Assembly (NCBI GenBank): GCA_041441465.1
Contig: JASDSY010000026.1
Coordinates: 246,965 to 310,964, forward strand
Length of the DNA: 64,000 nucleotides
Direction of reading: 5' to 3'
Origin: JASDSY01 sp041441465
Lineage (GTDB): Bacteria > Muiribacteriota > UBA9980
Part shown: in pieces, positions 58,965-64,000 of the stretch
Layout of the letters: every line of letters starts with the position of its first letter
Numbering within the stretch: the first letter of the stretch is position 1
Made by a program: the position numbers and the translations under genes
The notes under the pieces: model-generated
Database searches by the model: none
What the model saw: the letters and a program-made list of their open reading frames with translations, nothing else
Told to the model about the DNA's origin: nothing

Positions 58965-59826
58965 AAAAATTGAAAAATTTCCTTACTTACCGGATATAAT
59001 TACCGGCATAAACAGGCATAAAGCTGAAGTCTACACAGATCTCAGCACTTATAACTATTGTGAAAAGCTTTTAAATCCTGAAGTATTAAAAATCCTGCGT
59101 AAAAAGGAAACAGAAAGCATTACAGCGAATGAATTCGAATTGGCCATTGTTCTCGGCGGCGACGGTACTATATTGACTGCTGCGCGCATTTTCTCAAAAC
59201 ATTCGGTGCCGATACTCGGAATAAATCTCGGCAATTTAGGTTTTTTAGCGGAGGTAATGCCGAAAGACCACGAACATTCGCTTTCACGAATATTTAACAA
59301 AAAAGAATATTCTATCGAAAAAAGACTGATGCTCAGCTGTAAAGTTGAAAGGAACCATAATTTTATATCAACATTCTGCGCAGGAAACGATATTGTAATA
59401 CACCGCGAAGCGTCGTCGAAAATGAACAGCCTTGAAGTCTTGATAGACGGCAAATTTGTCGACAAATATTTCGGCGACGGTCTGATTATATCGACACCTA
59501 CAGGTTCTACCGCCTATTCGCTCTCATGCGGCGGCCCTATATTAACGCCGGAACTGCCGGCATTTTTAATTACTCCGATATGTCCGTTCACGCTGTCGTC
59601 ACGCCCTATAATACTGCCTGAAACTTCGGTAATAACGATTAATAACCGTTCTGAATCGGTATCAGGACTTGCAACTGACGGACAAAAAGCCTTCGAATTG
59701 AGGCCTGATGACATAATATACGTTTCAAAGGCAAATTTTTACACAAACCTTATTAAATTCGAGGAAAATAATTTTTTCGATATATTAAGGACAAAACTTA
59801 ACTGGGGCAACTTTCAAAAAAATTAA
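58924..59826 (+). CDS. nadK: NAD kinase
   Basis: A 300-residue enzyme making NADP from NAD. VLGGDGTILTAARIF holds the GGDG signature, followed by GINLGNLGFLAEV, GNDIVIHREASSKM, GDGLIISTPTGSTAYSLSCGGPI and the C-terminal TDGQKAFELRPDD. Size fits NadK/PpnK. It begins inside the end of xdhC (41-nt overlap) with AGGA upstream, so the two are co-transcribed. The N-terminus is a little divergent (IKKVFLLLNHKK) but complete. Confidence 0.97.
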   Translation: MSKIKKVFLLLNHKKIEKFPYLPDIITGINRHKAEVYTDLSTYNYCEKLLNPEVLKILRKKETESITANEFELAIVLGGDGTILTAARIFSKHSVPILGINLGNLGFLAEVMPKDHEHSLSRIFNKKEYSIEKRLMLSCKVERNHNFISTFCAGNDIVIHREASSKMNSLEVLIDGKFVDKYFGDGLIISTPTGSTAYSLSCGGPILTPELPAFLITPICPFTLSSRPIILPETSVITINNRSESVSGLATDGQKAFELRPDDIIYVSKANFYTNLIKFEENNFFDILRTKLNWGNFQKN

Positions 59827-60051
59827 TAATTAATTTATATTTCATCGCTATCGAAATAAACTGGACATAAATAAAAATAAAATATATTAACAGCTAATAT
59901 ATTTTAAATTTCTTTATTAAATTAATTTTCTTCCGCTTTAAACCTATTGAATTAATTTAAAGTTTTTATTAACAAATCCTAAATTAAAATAACTTTAAAT
60001 TGTAATCTATTATCAATTCATAAATTTTTTTTAACTAAGCATAACTAACTT
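59827..60051. other. AT-rich convergent intergenic region
   Basis: About 225 extremely AT-rich bases between nadK and the rplL terminator. No open frame or RNA seen. Confidence 0.4.
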
Positions 60052-60090
60052 TCAAAAAAAAAGACGGACTTGCGTCCGCCTTTTTTTATT
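60052..60090 (-). terminator. Intrinsic terminator after rplL
   Basis: On the minus strand GGCGGAC and GTCCGTC pair (one G-U) around a GCAA loop, followed by nine T residues. Also A-rich before the stem, so it can act on the plus strand for nadK with one mismatch. It ends the ribosomal cluster after rplL. Confidence 0.92.
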
Positions 60091-60114
60091 ACGAGATTTT
60101 ATTTGCCAACGTAA

Positions 60115-60483
60115 TTATTTTACTTCAACTTTAGCGCCGGCAGCTTCGAGTTTAGCTTTCATATCTTCAGCGTCTTTCTTAGCGATGCCTTCTTTAACGT
60201 TTTTCGGAGCGCCTTCAACTAAGTCTTTAGCTTCTTTTAAGCCAAGGCCTGTGAGTTCGCGAACAACTTTAATAACGTTGATTTTGTTAGCGCCAGCGTC
60301 TTTCAATACAACGTCGAATTCTGTTTTTTCAGCAGCAGCAGCGCCGGCAGCCGGAGCAGCAGCAGCAACAGCTACAGGAGCAGCAGCGGAAACTCCCCAT
60401 TTTTCTTCGAGTGTTTTAACGAGATCGTTAACTTCGAGTAATGTCATTTTTTCTAAAGCTTCGATGATTTGGTCTTTTGTCAT
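60115..60483 (-). CDS. rplL: Ribosomal protein L7/L12
   Basis: A 122-residue stalk protein of the 50S subunit that recruits translation GTPases. The N-terminal dimerisation part (IIEALEKMTLLEVNDLVKTLEEKWGV, in parts) is followed by the Ala-rich hinge (AAAPAAGAAAAEK) and the globular domain with FDVVLKDAGANKINVIKVVRELTGL (in parts) and LVEGAPKNVKEGI. GGAGG precedes the ATG. It is the last gene of the cluster; rpoB, the usual next gene, is replaced by a terminator and the plus-strand nadK. Confidence 0.99.
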   Translation of the reverse strand: MTKDQIIEALEKMTLLEVNDLVKTLEEKWGVSAAAPVAVAAAAPAAGAAAAEKTEFDVVLKDAGANKINVIKVVRELTGLGLKEAKDLVEGAPKNVKEGIAKKDAEDMKAKLEAAGAKVEVK

Positions 60484-60586
60484 TGTAAACTTCCTCCTGA
60501 TAATTTTGATAATAAATTTTTATTTTTTTGTTTTTAACTTGGTTAACAATTATAAAATTGTCATACAATAGATATCACTTTCAAGA

Positions 60587-61099
60587 CTATTCAAGTTTTT
60601 TAGCATGCTGCGAAAGAACCTGAACAAGGCCTCTTGTGCCAGCTGAAACAACTGTAACAAAGCCGCGGGCCGGAGCCTGCAACATTGAAAGTAATGTAGC
60701 GCGCAACTGATCGAGTGACGGAAGTTCGCGCAAAATCATGAGCTGATCATTATTGAATATCTGACCGCTGATAACACCTGATTTTACAGTTATCTTTTTT
60801 ACCTTTTCAAATTCTTTAAGAACTTTTAACGGGGCAACTGGATCACCGTAAGCTATAGCAATAGCAGTAGTGTTAGTCATATCTTCTTTAATCGCTGCAT
60901 AAGAACAATCAGAAATAGCTCTTGCTGCAAGAGTGTTTTTGAATATGCGATATTCAACTTTCTCTTTTCTGAATTTTCTTCTTAAGTCAGAAATATCTTT
61001 AACAGTTATTCCTTTGAAATCTGTAAGAACAAAACCATTAGCAGTCGTGAGTTTTTCTTTAATCTCGTTAATTTTTTTCTCTTTTAATGGCGTTGGCAA
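60587..61099 (-). CDS. rplJ: Ribosomal protein L10
   Basis: A 170-residue protein that anchors the L7/L12 stalk to 23S rRNA. FVLTDFKGITVKDISDLRRK and VEYRIFKNTLAARAI are typical. The start is TTG at 61099, eight bases after a strong GAGGAGGTG ribosome site; no ATG is available in frame near it, giving M-P-T-P-L-K-E as the N-terminus. An L10-type leader with an attenuator lies upstream, so synthesis is probably autoregulated by the L10-L12 complex. Confidence 0.98.
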   Translation of the reverse strand: MPTPLKEKKINEIKEKLTTANGFVLTDFKGITVKDISDLRRKFRKEKVEYRIFKNTLAARAISDCSYAAIKEDMTNTTAIAIAYGDPVAPLKVLKEFEKVKKITVKSGVISGQIFNNDQLMILRELPSLDQLRATLLSMLQAPARGFVTVVSAGTRGLVQVLSQHAKKLE

Positions 61100-61139
61100 T
61101 TTATGACACCTCCTCGTAAATAAACTATACCTTTATATG

Positions 61140-61312
61140 TTAATTAAAAAAACAAAACCCTGAACCGCTCTTATAAACTAAGACAGCTCAGGGTTTAATA
61201 AATAATAATTTATTATTAACCTCTGATTAATACTGTCTCAGCTGGCTAAATCCCGTTTGGAATTTAATTAAACTTAAAAAAGTGCCTGCGGTCTTAAACA
61301 GTTAAAAAATAA
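61140..61312 (-). promoter_or_regulatory. Ribosomal protein L10 leader
   Basis: The minus-strand RNA between rplA and rplJ begins with TTTAAGACCGCAGG (conserved core at 61285-61299), the hallmark of the L10 leader to which L10(L12)4 binds. Downstream CTGAGACAG (61233-61241) can pair with CTGTCTTAG (61178-61186), which is the inner left arm of the following terminator, so the two folds exclude one another. This gives a simple on/off switch for rplJL. Confidence 0.82.
61145..61196 (-). terminator. Attenuator terminator in the L10 leader
   Basis: On the minus strand AAACCCTGA pairs with TCAGGGTTT, with an inner stem TCTTA/TAAGA, followed by TGTTTTTTT. It lies before rplJ and is opposed by an upstream antiterminator (61233-61241). 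Confidence 0.88.
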
Positions 61313-62002
61313 TTAAGCAGTAACGAGTGAAGCCGGATTTATATGAATTCCAGGTCCCATTGTTGTAGAAACTGAAATAGTTTTAATAAACTGGCCTTTC
61401 GCGCCTGACGGTTTAACTCTCATTAAAGCGTCATAAAGTGCTTTGAAATTTTCGAAAAGCTGAGCTTCGCTGAATGAAACTTTGCCGATCGGAGCATGAA
61501 CGATACCGGCTTTTTCAGTTCTGAATTCGATTTTACCAGCTTTTAATTCTTTAACGGCTTTCGTAACTTCGAAAGTAACCGTACCTGTCTTCGGGTTAGG
61601 CATCAAACCGCGTGGTCCGAGCACTTTACCGAGCTGGCCTACAACTTTCATCATGTCAGGTGTAGCAACTACTACGTCAAAATCAAACCAGTTTTCTTTT
61701 TTGATTTTGTCAGCTAATTCTTCGCCGCCGACATGGTCAGCGCCTGCAGCTTTAGCTTCGTTAGCTTTTTCACCGACAGCAAATACCAACACTTTTGTGG
61801 TTTTGCCTGTGCCGTGAGGCAGAACGACGGTGCTTCTAACCTGCTGATCAGCATGTTTAGGGTCAACACCGAGTTTGTAAGCAACTTCGACTGTCGAATC
61901 AAATTTTGTTACTGCTGTTGCTTTGGCAAGCTTTACAGCTTCCTTAGCGTCATAAAGTTTTTCTTCAACTTTTTTCTTTGCGTCAACGAATTTTTTTCCC
62001 AC
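61313..62002 (-). CDS. rplA: Ribosomal protein L1
   Basis: A 229-residue protein of the mobile L1 stalk. KFDSTVEVAYKLGVDPKHADQQVRSTV (in parts VDPKHADQQVR), LPHGTGKT, GPRGLMPNPKTGTV and the final TMGPGIHI are standard. The start is GTG at 62002, with GAGGAGGA upstream, giving M-G-K-K-F. It often represses its own operon by binding the L11 leader; a small GAAGA/TCTTC hairpin is present in the rplK-rplA gap. Confidence 0.99.
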   Translation of the reverse strand: MGKKFVDAKKKVEEKLYDAKEAVKLAKATAVTKFDSTVEVAYKLGVDPKHADQQVRSTVVLPHGTGKTTKVLVFAVGEKANEAKAAGADHVGGEELADKIKKENWFDFDVVVATPDMMKVVGQLGKVLGPRGLMPNPKTGTVTFEVTKAVKELKAGKIEFRTEKAGIVHAPIGKVSFSEAQLFENFKALYDALMRVKPSGAKGQFIKTISVSTTMGPGIHINPASLVTA

Positions 62003-62087
62003 TTTATAATCCTCCTCGTGGTATAACGGACTTTTGACTTCGAAGAAGCCGCCTCTTCAGGCATCCTCCCACAAATTTAAGTATTAA

Positions 62088-62513
62088 TTATTCAACAACG
62101 TCGATACCCATTGAACGAGCTGTGCCGGCGATAATTTTAGCGCCTGCTTCTTCGTCATAGGCATTCAAATCGTTAAGTTTGCGTTTTGCAAGTTCTTTAA
62201 GCTTTGACATCTGGATTTTTCCGACTTTCTGTTTGTTAGGAACGCCGGAACCTTTTTCGAGTTTCAAAGCTTCGCGCAATAATACTGCAGCAGGCGGAGT
62301 TTTGCATATAAAATCAAAACTTTTGTCCGCATAAACAGTAATAACTACTGGAATGATTGTACCAGCCTGCGATGCGGTACGAGCGTTAAATTCTTTGCAA
62401 AATGCCATGATATTAACGCCATGCTGACCTAACGCAGGACCGACCGGCGGTGCAGGATTAGCTTTGCCGGCTGGGCATTGCAATTTTACATAAGCAACAA
62501 CTTTTTTAGCCAT
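62088..62513 (-). CDS. rplK: Ribosomal protein L11
   Basis: A 141-residue protein of the GTPase-associated centre. YVKLQCPAGKANPAPPVGPALG (in parts KLQCPAGKANPAPPVG) and GVNIMAFCKEFNA open the N-terminal domain; the C-terminal RNA-binding domain ends with AGTARSMGI. AGGAGGA precedes the ATG. It leads the rplKA pair, with a possible attenuator hairpin upstream. Confidence 0.99.
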   Translation of the reverse strand: MAKKVVAYVKLQCPAGKANPAPPVGPALGQHGVNIMAFCKEFNARTASQAGTIIPVVITVYADKSFDFICKTPPAAVLLREALKLEKGSGVPNKQKVGKIQMSKLKELAKRKLNDLNAYDEEAGAKIIAGTARSMGIDVVE

Positions 62514-62566
62514 TTAAAATTCCTCCTAAATCTATATCTTAAAATAAGCTATCTATATAATAAGTG

Positions 62567-62609
62567 AAAAAAAGAGCTGACCGCATGAGCGGCGATATTT
62601 AAGAGCCAA
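62567..62609 (-). terminator. Possible attenuator before rplK
   Basis: In the nusG-rplK gap the minus strand reads GCT...CCGC-TCAT-GCGG..AGC, then CTTTTTTT. The stem is interrupted, so strength is uncertain. A second, upstream hairpin ATACCAATTCAA/TTGAATTATGGTAT (62609-62640) is also present and could compete or serve in processing. Confidence 0.45.
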
Positions 62610-62655
62610 TACCATAATTCAATTATTGAATTGGTATAATCGCTTTCTTTCACAA

Positions 62656-63189
62656 CTAAGCTTCTTCAATTTGAACAAAATCGAGTTCTACTGAAGTATC
62701 GCGGCCGAAAATTTTCAACATTAATTTAACAACATGGCGTTCGGCATAAACGCTGTCGATTACACCGGTAAAGCCTGCAAACGGCCCGTCAATAACACGA
62801 GCTTTCTGACCGACTTTGTATATCGACTTGCCAACTTCCTGTTTTTGCTCGCCATAACCAAGGAATTTCATAATCCCCTGAACGTCTTTTTCAGGAAGCG
62901 GAGTCGGCTTGTTGCCAAAACCAATAAAACCAGTTACGCCAGGCGTGTTGCGTACGACATACCAAGAATCATCAGTAAGCATCATTTCAACGTATATATA
63001 GCCAGGAAATACTTTCCGCTCAATTTCTATTCTTTTACCGTCTTTTAATTCAACGATCTTTTCCTTAGGAACTACAACCGTAAATATCTGGTCTTTCATT
63101 CCCATGGTTTCAACACGCTGCATAATGTTTGTTTTCACTTTATCTTCCGAACCTGAATATGTATGTACTACGTACCAATTTCTTTCCAT
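62656..63189 (-). CDS. nusG: Transcription elongation/antitermination factor NusG
   Basis: A 177-residue factor that binds RNA polymerase and links it to Rho or the ribosome. The NGN domain starts at once (NWYVVHTYSGSEDKVKTNI, in parts WYVVHTYSGSE), with FPGYIYVEM and WYVVRNTPGVTGFIG; the C-terminal KOW domain has GQKARVIDGPFAGFTGVI. The frame opens 21 codons earlier, but ATG 63189 is taken as the start because the protein then has the universal M-x-x-x-W-Y N-terminus and AGG lies five bases ahead. Confidence 0.98.
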   Translation of the reverse strand: MERNWYVVHTYSGSEDKVKTNIMQRVETMGMKDQIFTVVVPKEKIVELKDGKRIEIERKVFPGYIYVEMMLTDDSWYVVRNTPGVTGFIGFGNKPTPLPEKDVQGIMKFLGYGEQKQEVGKSIYKVGQKARVIDGPFAGFTGVIDSVYAERHVVKLMLKIFGRDTSVELDFVQIEEA

Positions 63190-63298
63190 AAACGCCTGCA
63201 AAAAGCCGTCAATTACAATTAATAATTTTTTGAACTTTCCGCCTTGCGGCACCTCGCTTTTTGTAACTTATAATGATCTGTCTTTATATTTTTGTATA

Positions 63299-63517
63299 TT
63301 ATTTCAAAAAATATTGAAAAGCTGCGCTGAACACTCTATCAATTACAGCAATATAAAATGAAACCAGCAAAACTGATATAATAACAGCTTTTGTCGAGGA
63401 ATATACTCCGTCTTTAGTAGGCCAAGAAACTTTTTTCATCTCTGACGGCACTTCAACGCTTATAAATTCTTTAAAACGGACCCACGAACTTGTTTTTACT
63501 GCTTCGTTATTGCTCAT
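63299..63517 (-). CDS. secE: Preprotein translocase subunit SecE
   Basis: A 72-residue single-span clamp protein of the SecYEG channel. The amphipathic helix VEVPSEMKKVSWPTKDG carries the conserved K-K-V-x-W-P. One membrane helix follows (AVIISVLLVSFYIAVIDRVF, in parts VIISVLLVSFYIAV), then a short tail. It is the minimal one-span form usual outside Proteobacteria. GGGGGAA lies upstream of the ATG. Confidence 0.97.
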   Translation of the reverse strand: MSNNEAVKTSSWVRFKEFISVEVPSEMKKVSWPTKDGVYSSTKAVIISVLLVSFYIAVIDRVFSAAFQYFLK

Positions 63518-63564
63518 TTTATAAATTCCCCCGATAAAACTTTTTAATTAGCTATCATACTTAA

Positions 63565-63635
63565 CAGGGCTAGACGGATTCGAACCGCCATCAATGGTTT
63601 TGGAGACCACTATTCTGCCGTTGAACTATAGCCCT
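63565..63635 (-). tRNA. trnW: tRNA-Trp (anticodon CCA)
   Basis: Acceptor AGGGCTA pairs with TAGCCCT, discriminator G. Anticodon stem GTGGT/ACCAT encloses CTCCAAA, giving CCA. T arm contains GGCGGTTCGAATCCGTC. CCA is not encoded. It sits between rpmG and secE, the usual location. Confidence 0.96.
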
Positions 63636-63669
63636 ACAAAATCATCCGCCAAACTAAAGCGCAAAATAA

Positions 63670-63819
63670 TTATTTTGCTTCTTTATGTTCGGTGTGTTTT
63701 CTGTCGAAATTGCAATATTTGTTTAAAACCAAACGATCTGTAGTTTTACGTTTGTTTTTTGTCGTTGAATAGTTTCTGTTTTTGCAAACAGTGCATTCAA
63801 GCGTAATTACTTCGCGCAT
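63670..63819 (-). CDS. rpmG: Ribosomal protein L33
   Basis: A 49-residue 50S protein missed by longer-frame searches. It begins MREVITLECTVCKNRNYST and ends KHTEHKEAK, with TTKNKR and LVLNKYC between. The first zinc pair CTVC is present, while the second reads CNFD instead of C-x-x-C, so the zinc site is incomplete, a C-minus-like intermediate. GGGAG lies eight bases before the ATG. It is the first gene after the promoter at 63890-63919. Confidence 0.96.
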   Translation of the reverse strand: MREVITLECTVCKNRNYSTTKNKRKTTDRLVLNKYCNFDRKHTEHKEAK

Positions 63820-63889
63820 TTTTACATCTCCCGTCAATTTATATTATATTTTTAATATTTTAGCAAAACATACTTTTAAAAGTCTTAAC

Positions 63890-63919
63890 ATTATACCACA
63901 ATCTATAGTATAATGTCAA
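63890..63919 (-). promoter_or_regulatory. Promoter for rpmG-trnW-secE-nusG
   Basis: On the minus strand TTGACA (63914-63919), 18 nt, TATAAT (63890-63895), with TGG before the -10 (extended). It lies between tuf and rpmG, so the downstream genes are not only dependent on tuf transcription. Confidence 0.75.
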
Positions 63920-63945
63920 GACTTCAGATAAAATAATTTATTTTT

Positions 63946-64000
63946 TTATTCAATAACGTCTGAAACGATACCTGCGCCAACTGTTCTTCCGCCTTCACGG
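63946..64000 (-). CDS. tuf: Elongation factor Tu, C-terminal end (partial)
   Basis: The minus strand entering from the right edge encodes REGGRTVGAGIVSDVIE and a TAA stop. This is the conserved end of EF-Tu, the GTPase that delivers aminoacyl-tRNA to the ribosome. Only 17 residues are visible, but the wording and the position ahead of rpmG-secE-nusG make the call secure. Confidence 0.93.
   Translation of the reverse strand, partial: REGGRTVGAGIVSDVIE

Noticed and set aside
47003..59826. In-frame UGA selenocysteine codons in nearby genes
   Set aside because: No gene here ends early at TGA with conserved sequence continuing beyond it; XdhC, the rubrerythrin fusion and the methyltransferase are all complete.

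Overview
This window is bacterial chromosome, AT-rich and gene-dense, with short intergenic gaps and no transposase, integrase, phage gene or CRISPR array that I can see. Almost everything is on the minus strand. The plus-strand exceptions are the left edge (3-1811), an SH3/glycosidase-like secreted protein plus glutamate dehydrogenase (22809-27868), and xdhC-nadK (58134-59826). Conserved gene orders are all bacterial: spoVG-glmU-prs-pth, tRNA-Ser-SRP RNA-dnaX, gap-pgk-tpiA, ecfA-ecfT-truA and tuf-rpmG-tRNA-Trp-secE-nusG-rplKAJL. The phylum cannot be fixed from this stretch. HEAT/TPR scaffold proteins, a selenocysteine system, an eight-domain S1 protein and rpoB not following rplL point to a deep-branching, poorly cultured lineage rather than a Bacillus or an enterobacterium; this is inference.

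Layout. 3-1811: end of a patatin-like phospholipase and a HEAT-repeat protein. 1987-10134: a BtaA-like aminocarboxypropyl transferase, a PEP-synthase/rifampicin-phosphotransferase-like enzyme, a UbiA-family prenyltransferase and a P2A calcium ATPase. 10547-16971: pth, a TPR protein, prs, glmU, tRNA-Gln and spoVG. 17117-22520: a long coiled-coil protein with two FliM-like N-terminal motifs, an HD hydrolase, a lytic transglycosylase and a gamma-carbonic anhydrase. 22809-27868 (plus strand): the secreted protein and a GDH-115-type glutamate dehydrogenase with a structured leader. 28283-33994: tpiA, pgk (with a Cys-rich tail), gap and an S1 protein with eight S1 domains.

34194-52150 is a long co-directional minus-strand block. 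In transcription order it runs dnaX, a methyltransferase with a CpXC zinc domain, an ArsR regulator, selA, selB, a double GT4 glycosyltransferase, a polyprenyl-phosphate sugar transferase, ftsY, a HEAT protein, a seven-bladed propeller protein, a secreted C39-like protein and a DnaB-like ATPase. Many of its junctions overlap by 4-23 nt. 52259-57984 holds SRP RNA and tRNA-Ser, a lone periplasmic binding protein, truA, an ECF transporter pair and a metallophosphatase-rubrerythrin-rubredoxin fusion. 58134-59826 is xdhC-nadK. 60115-64000 is the ribosomal and elongation cluster, with an L10 leader that shows a clear terminator/antiterminator pair.

Regulation can be read directly in several places: near-consensus -35/-10 pairs at rpsA, the coiled-coil gene, the SH3 protein, arsR, xdhC, tRNA-Ser/SRP and rpmG; an attenuator before rplJ and possibly before rplK; a terminator just ahead of glmU; and a direct-repeat candidate operator before arsR. 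The most unusual items are the metallophosphatase-rubrerythrin fusion, the arsR-selA-selB unit beside a CpXC methyltransferase, the coiled-coil/receiver-like protein with duplicated FliM-type motifs, the non-GNRA tetraloop of the SRP RNA, the eight-domain S1 protein and the Cys-rich tail on Pgk.
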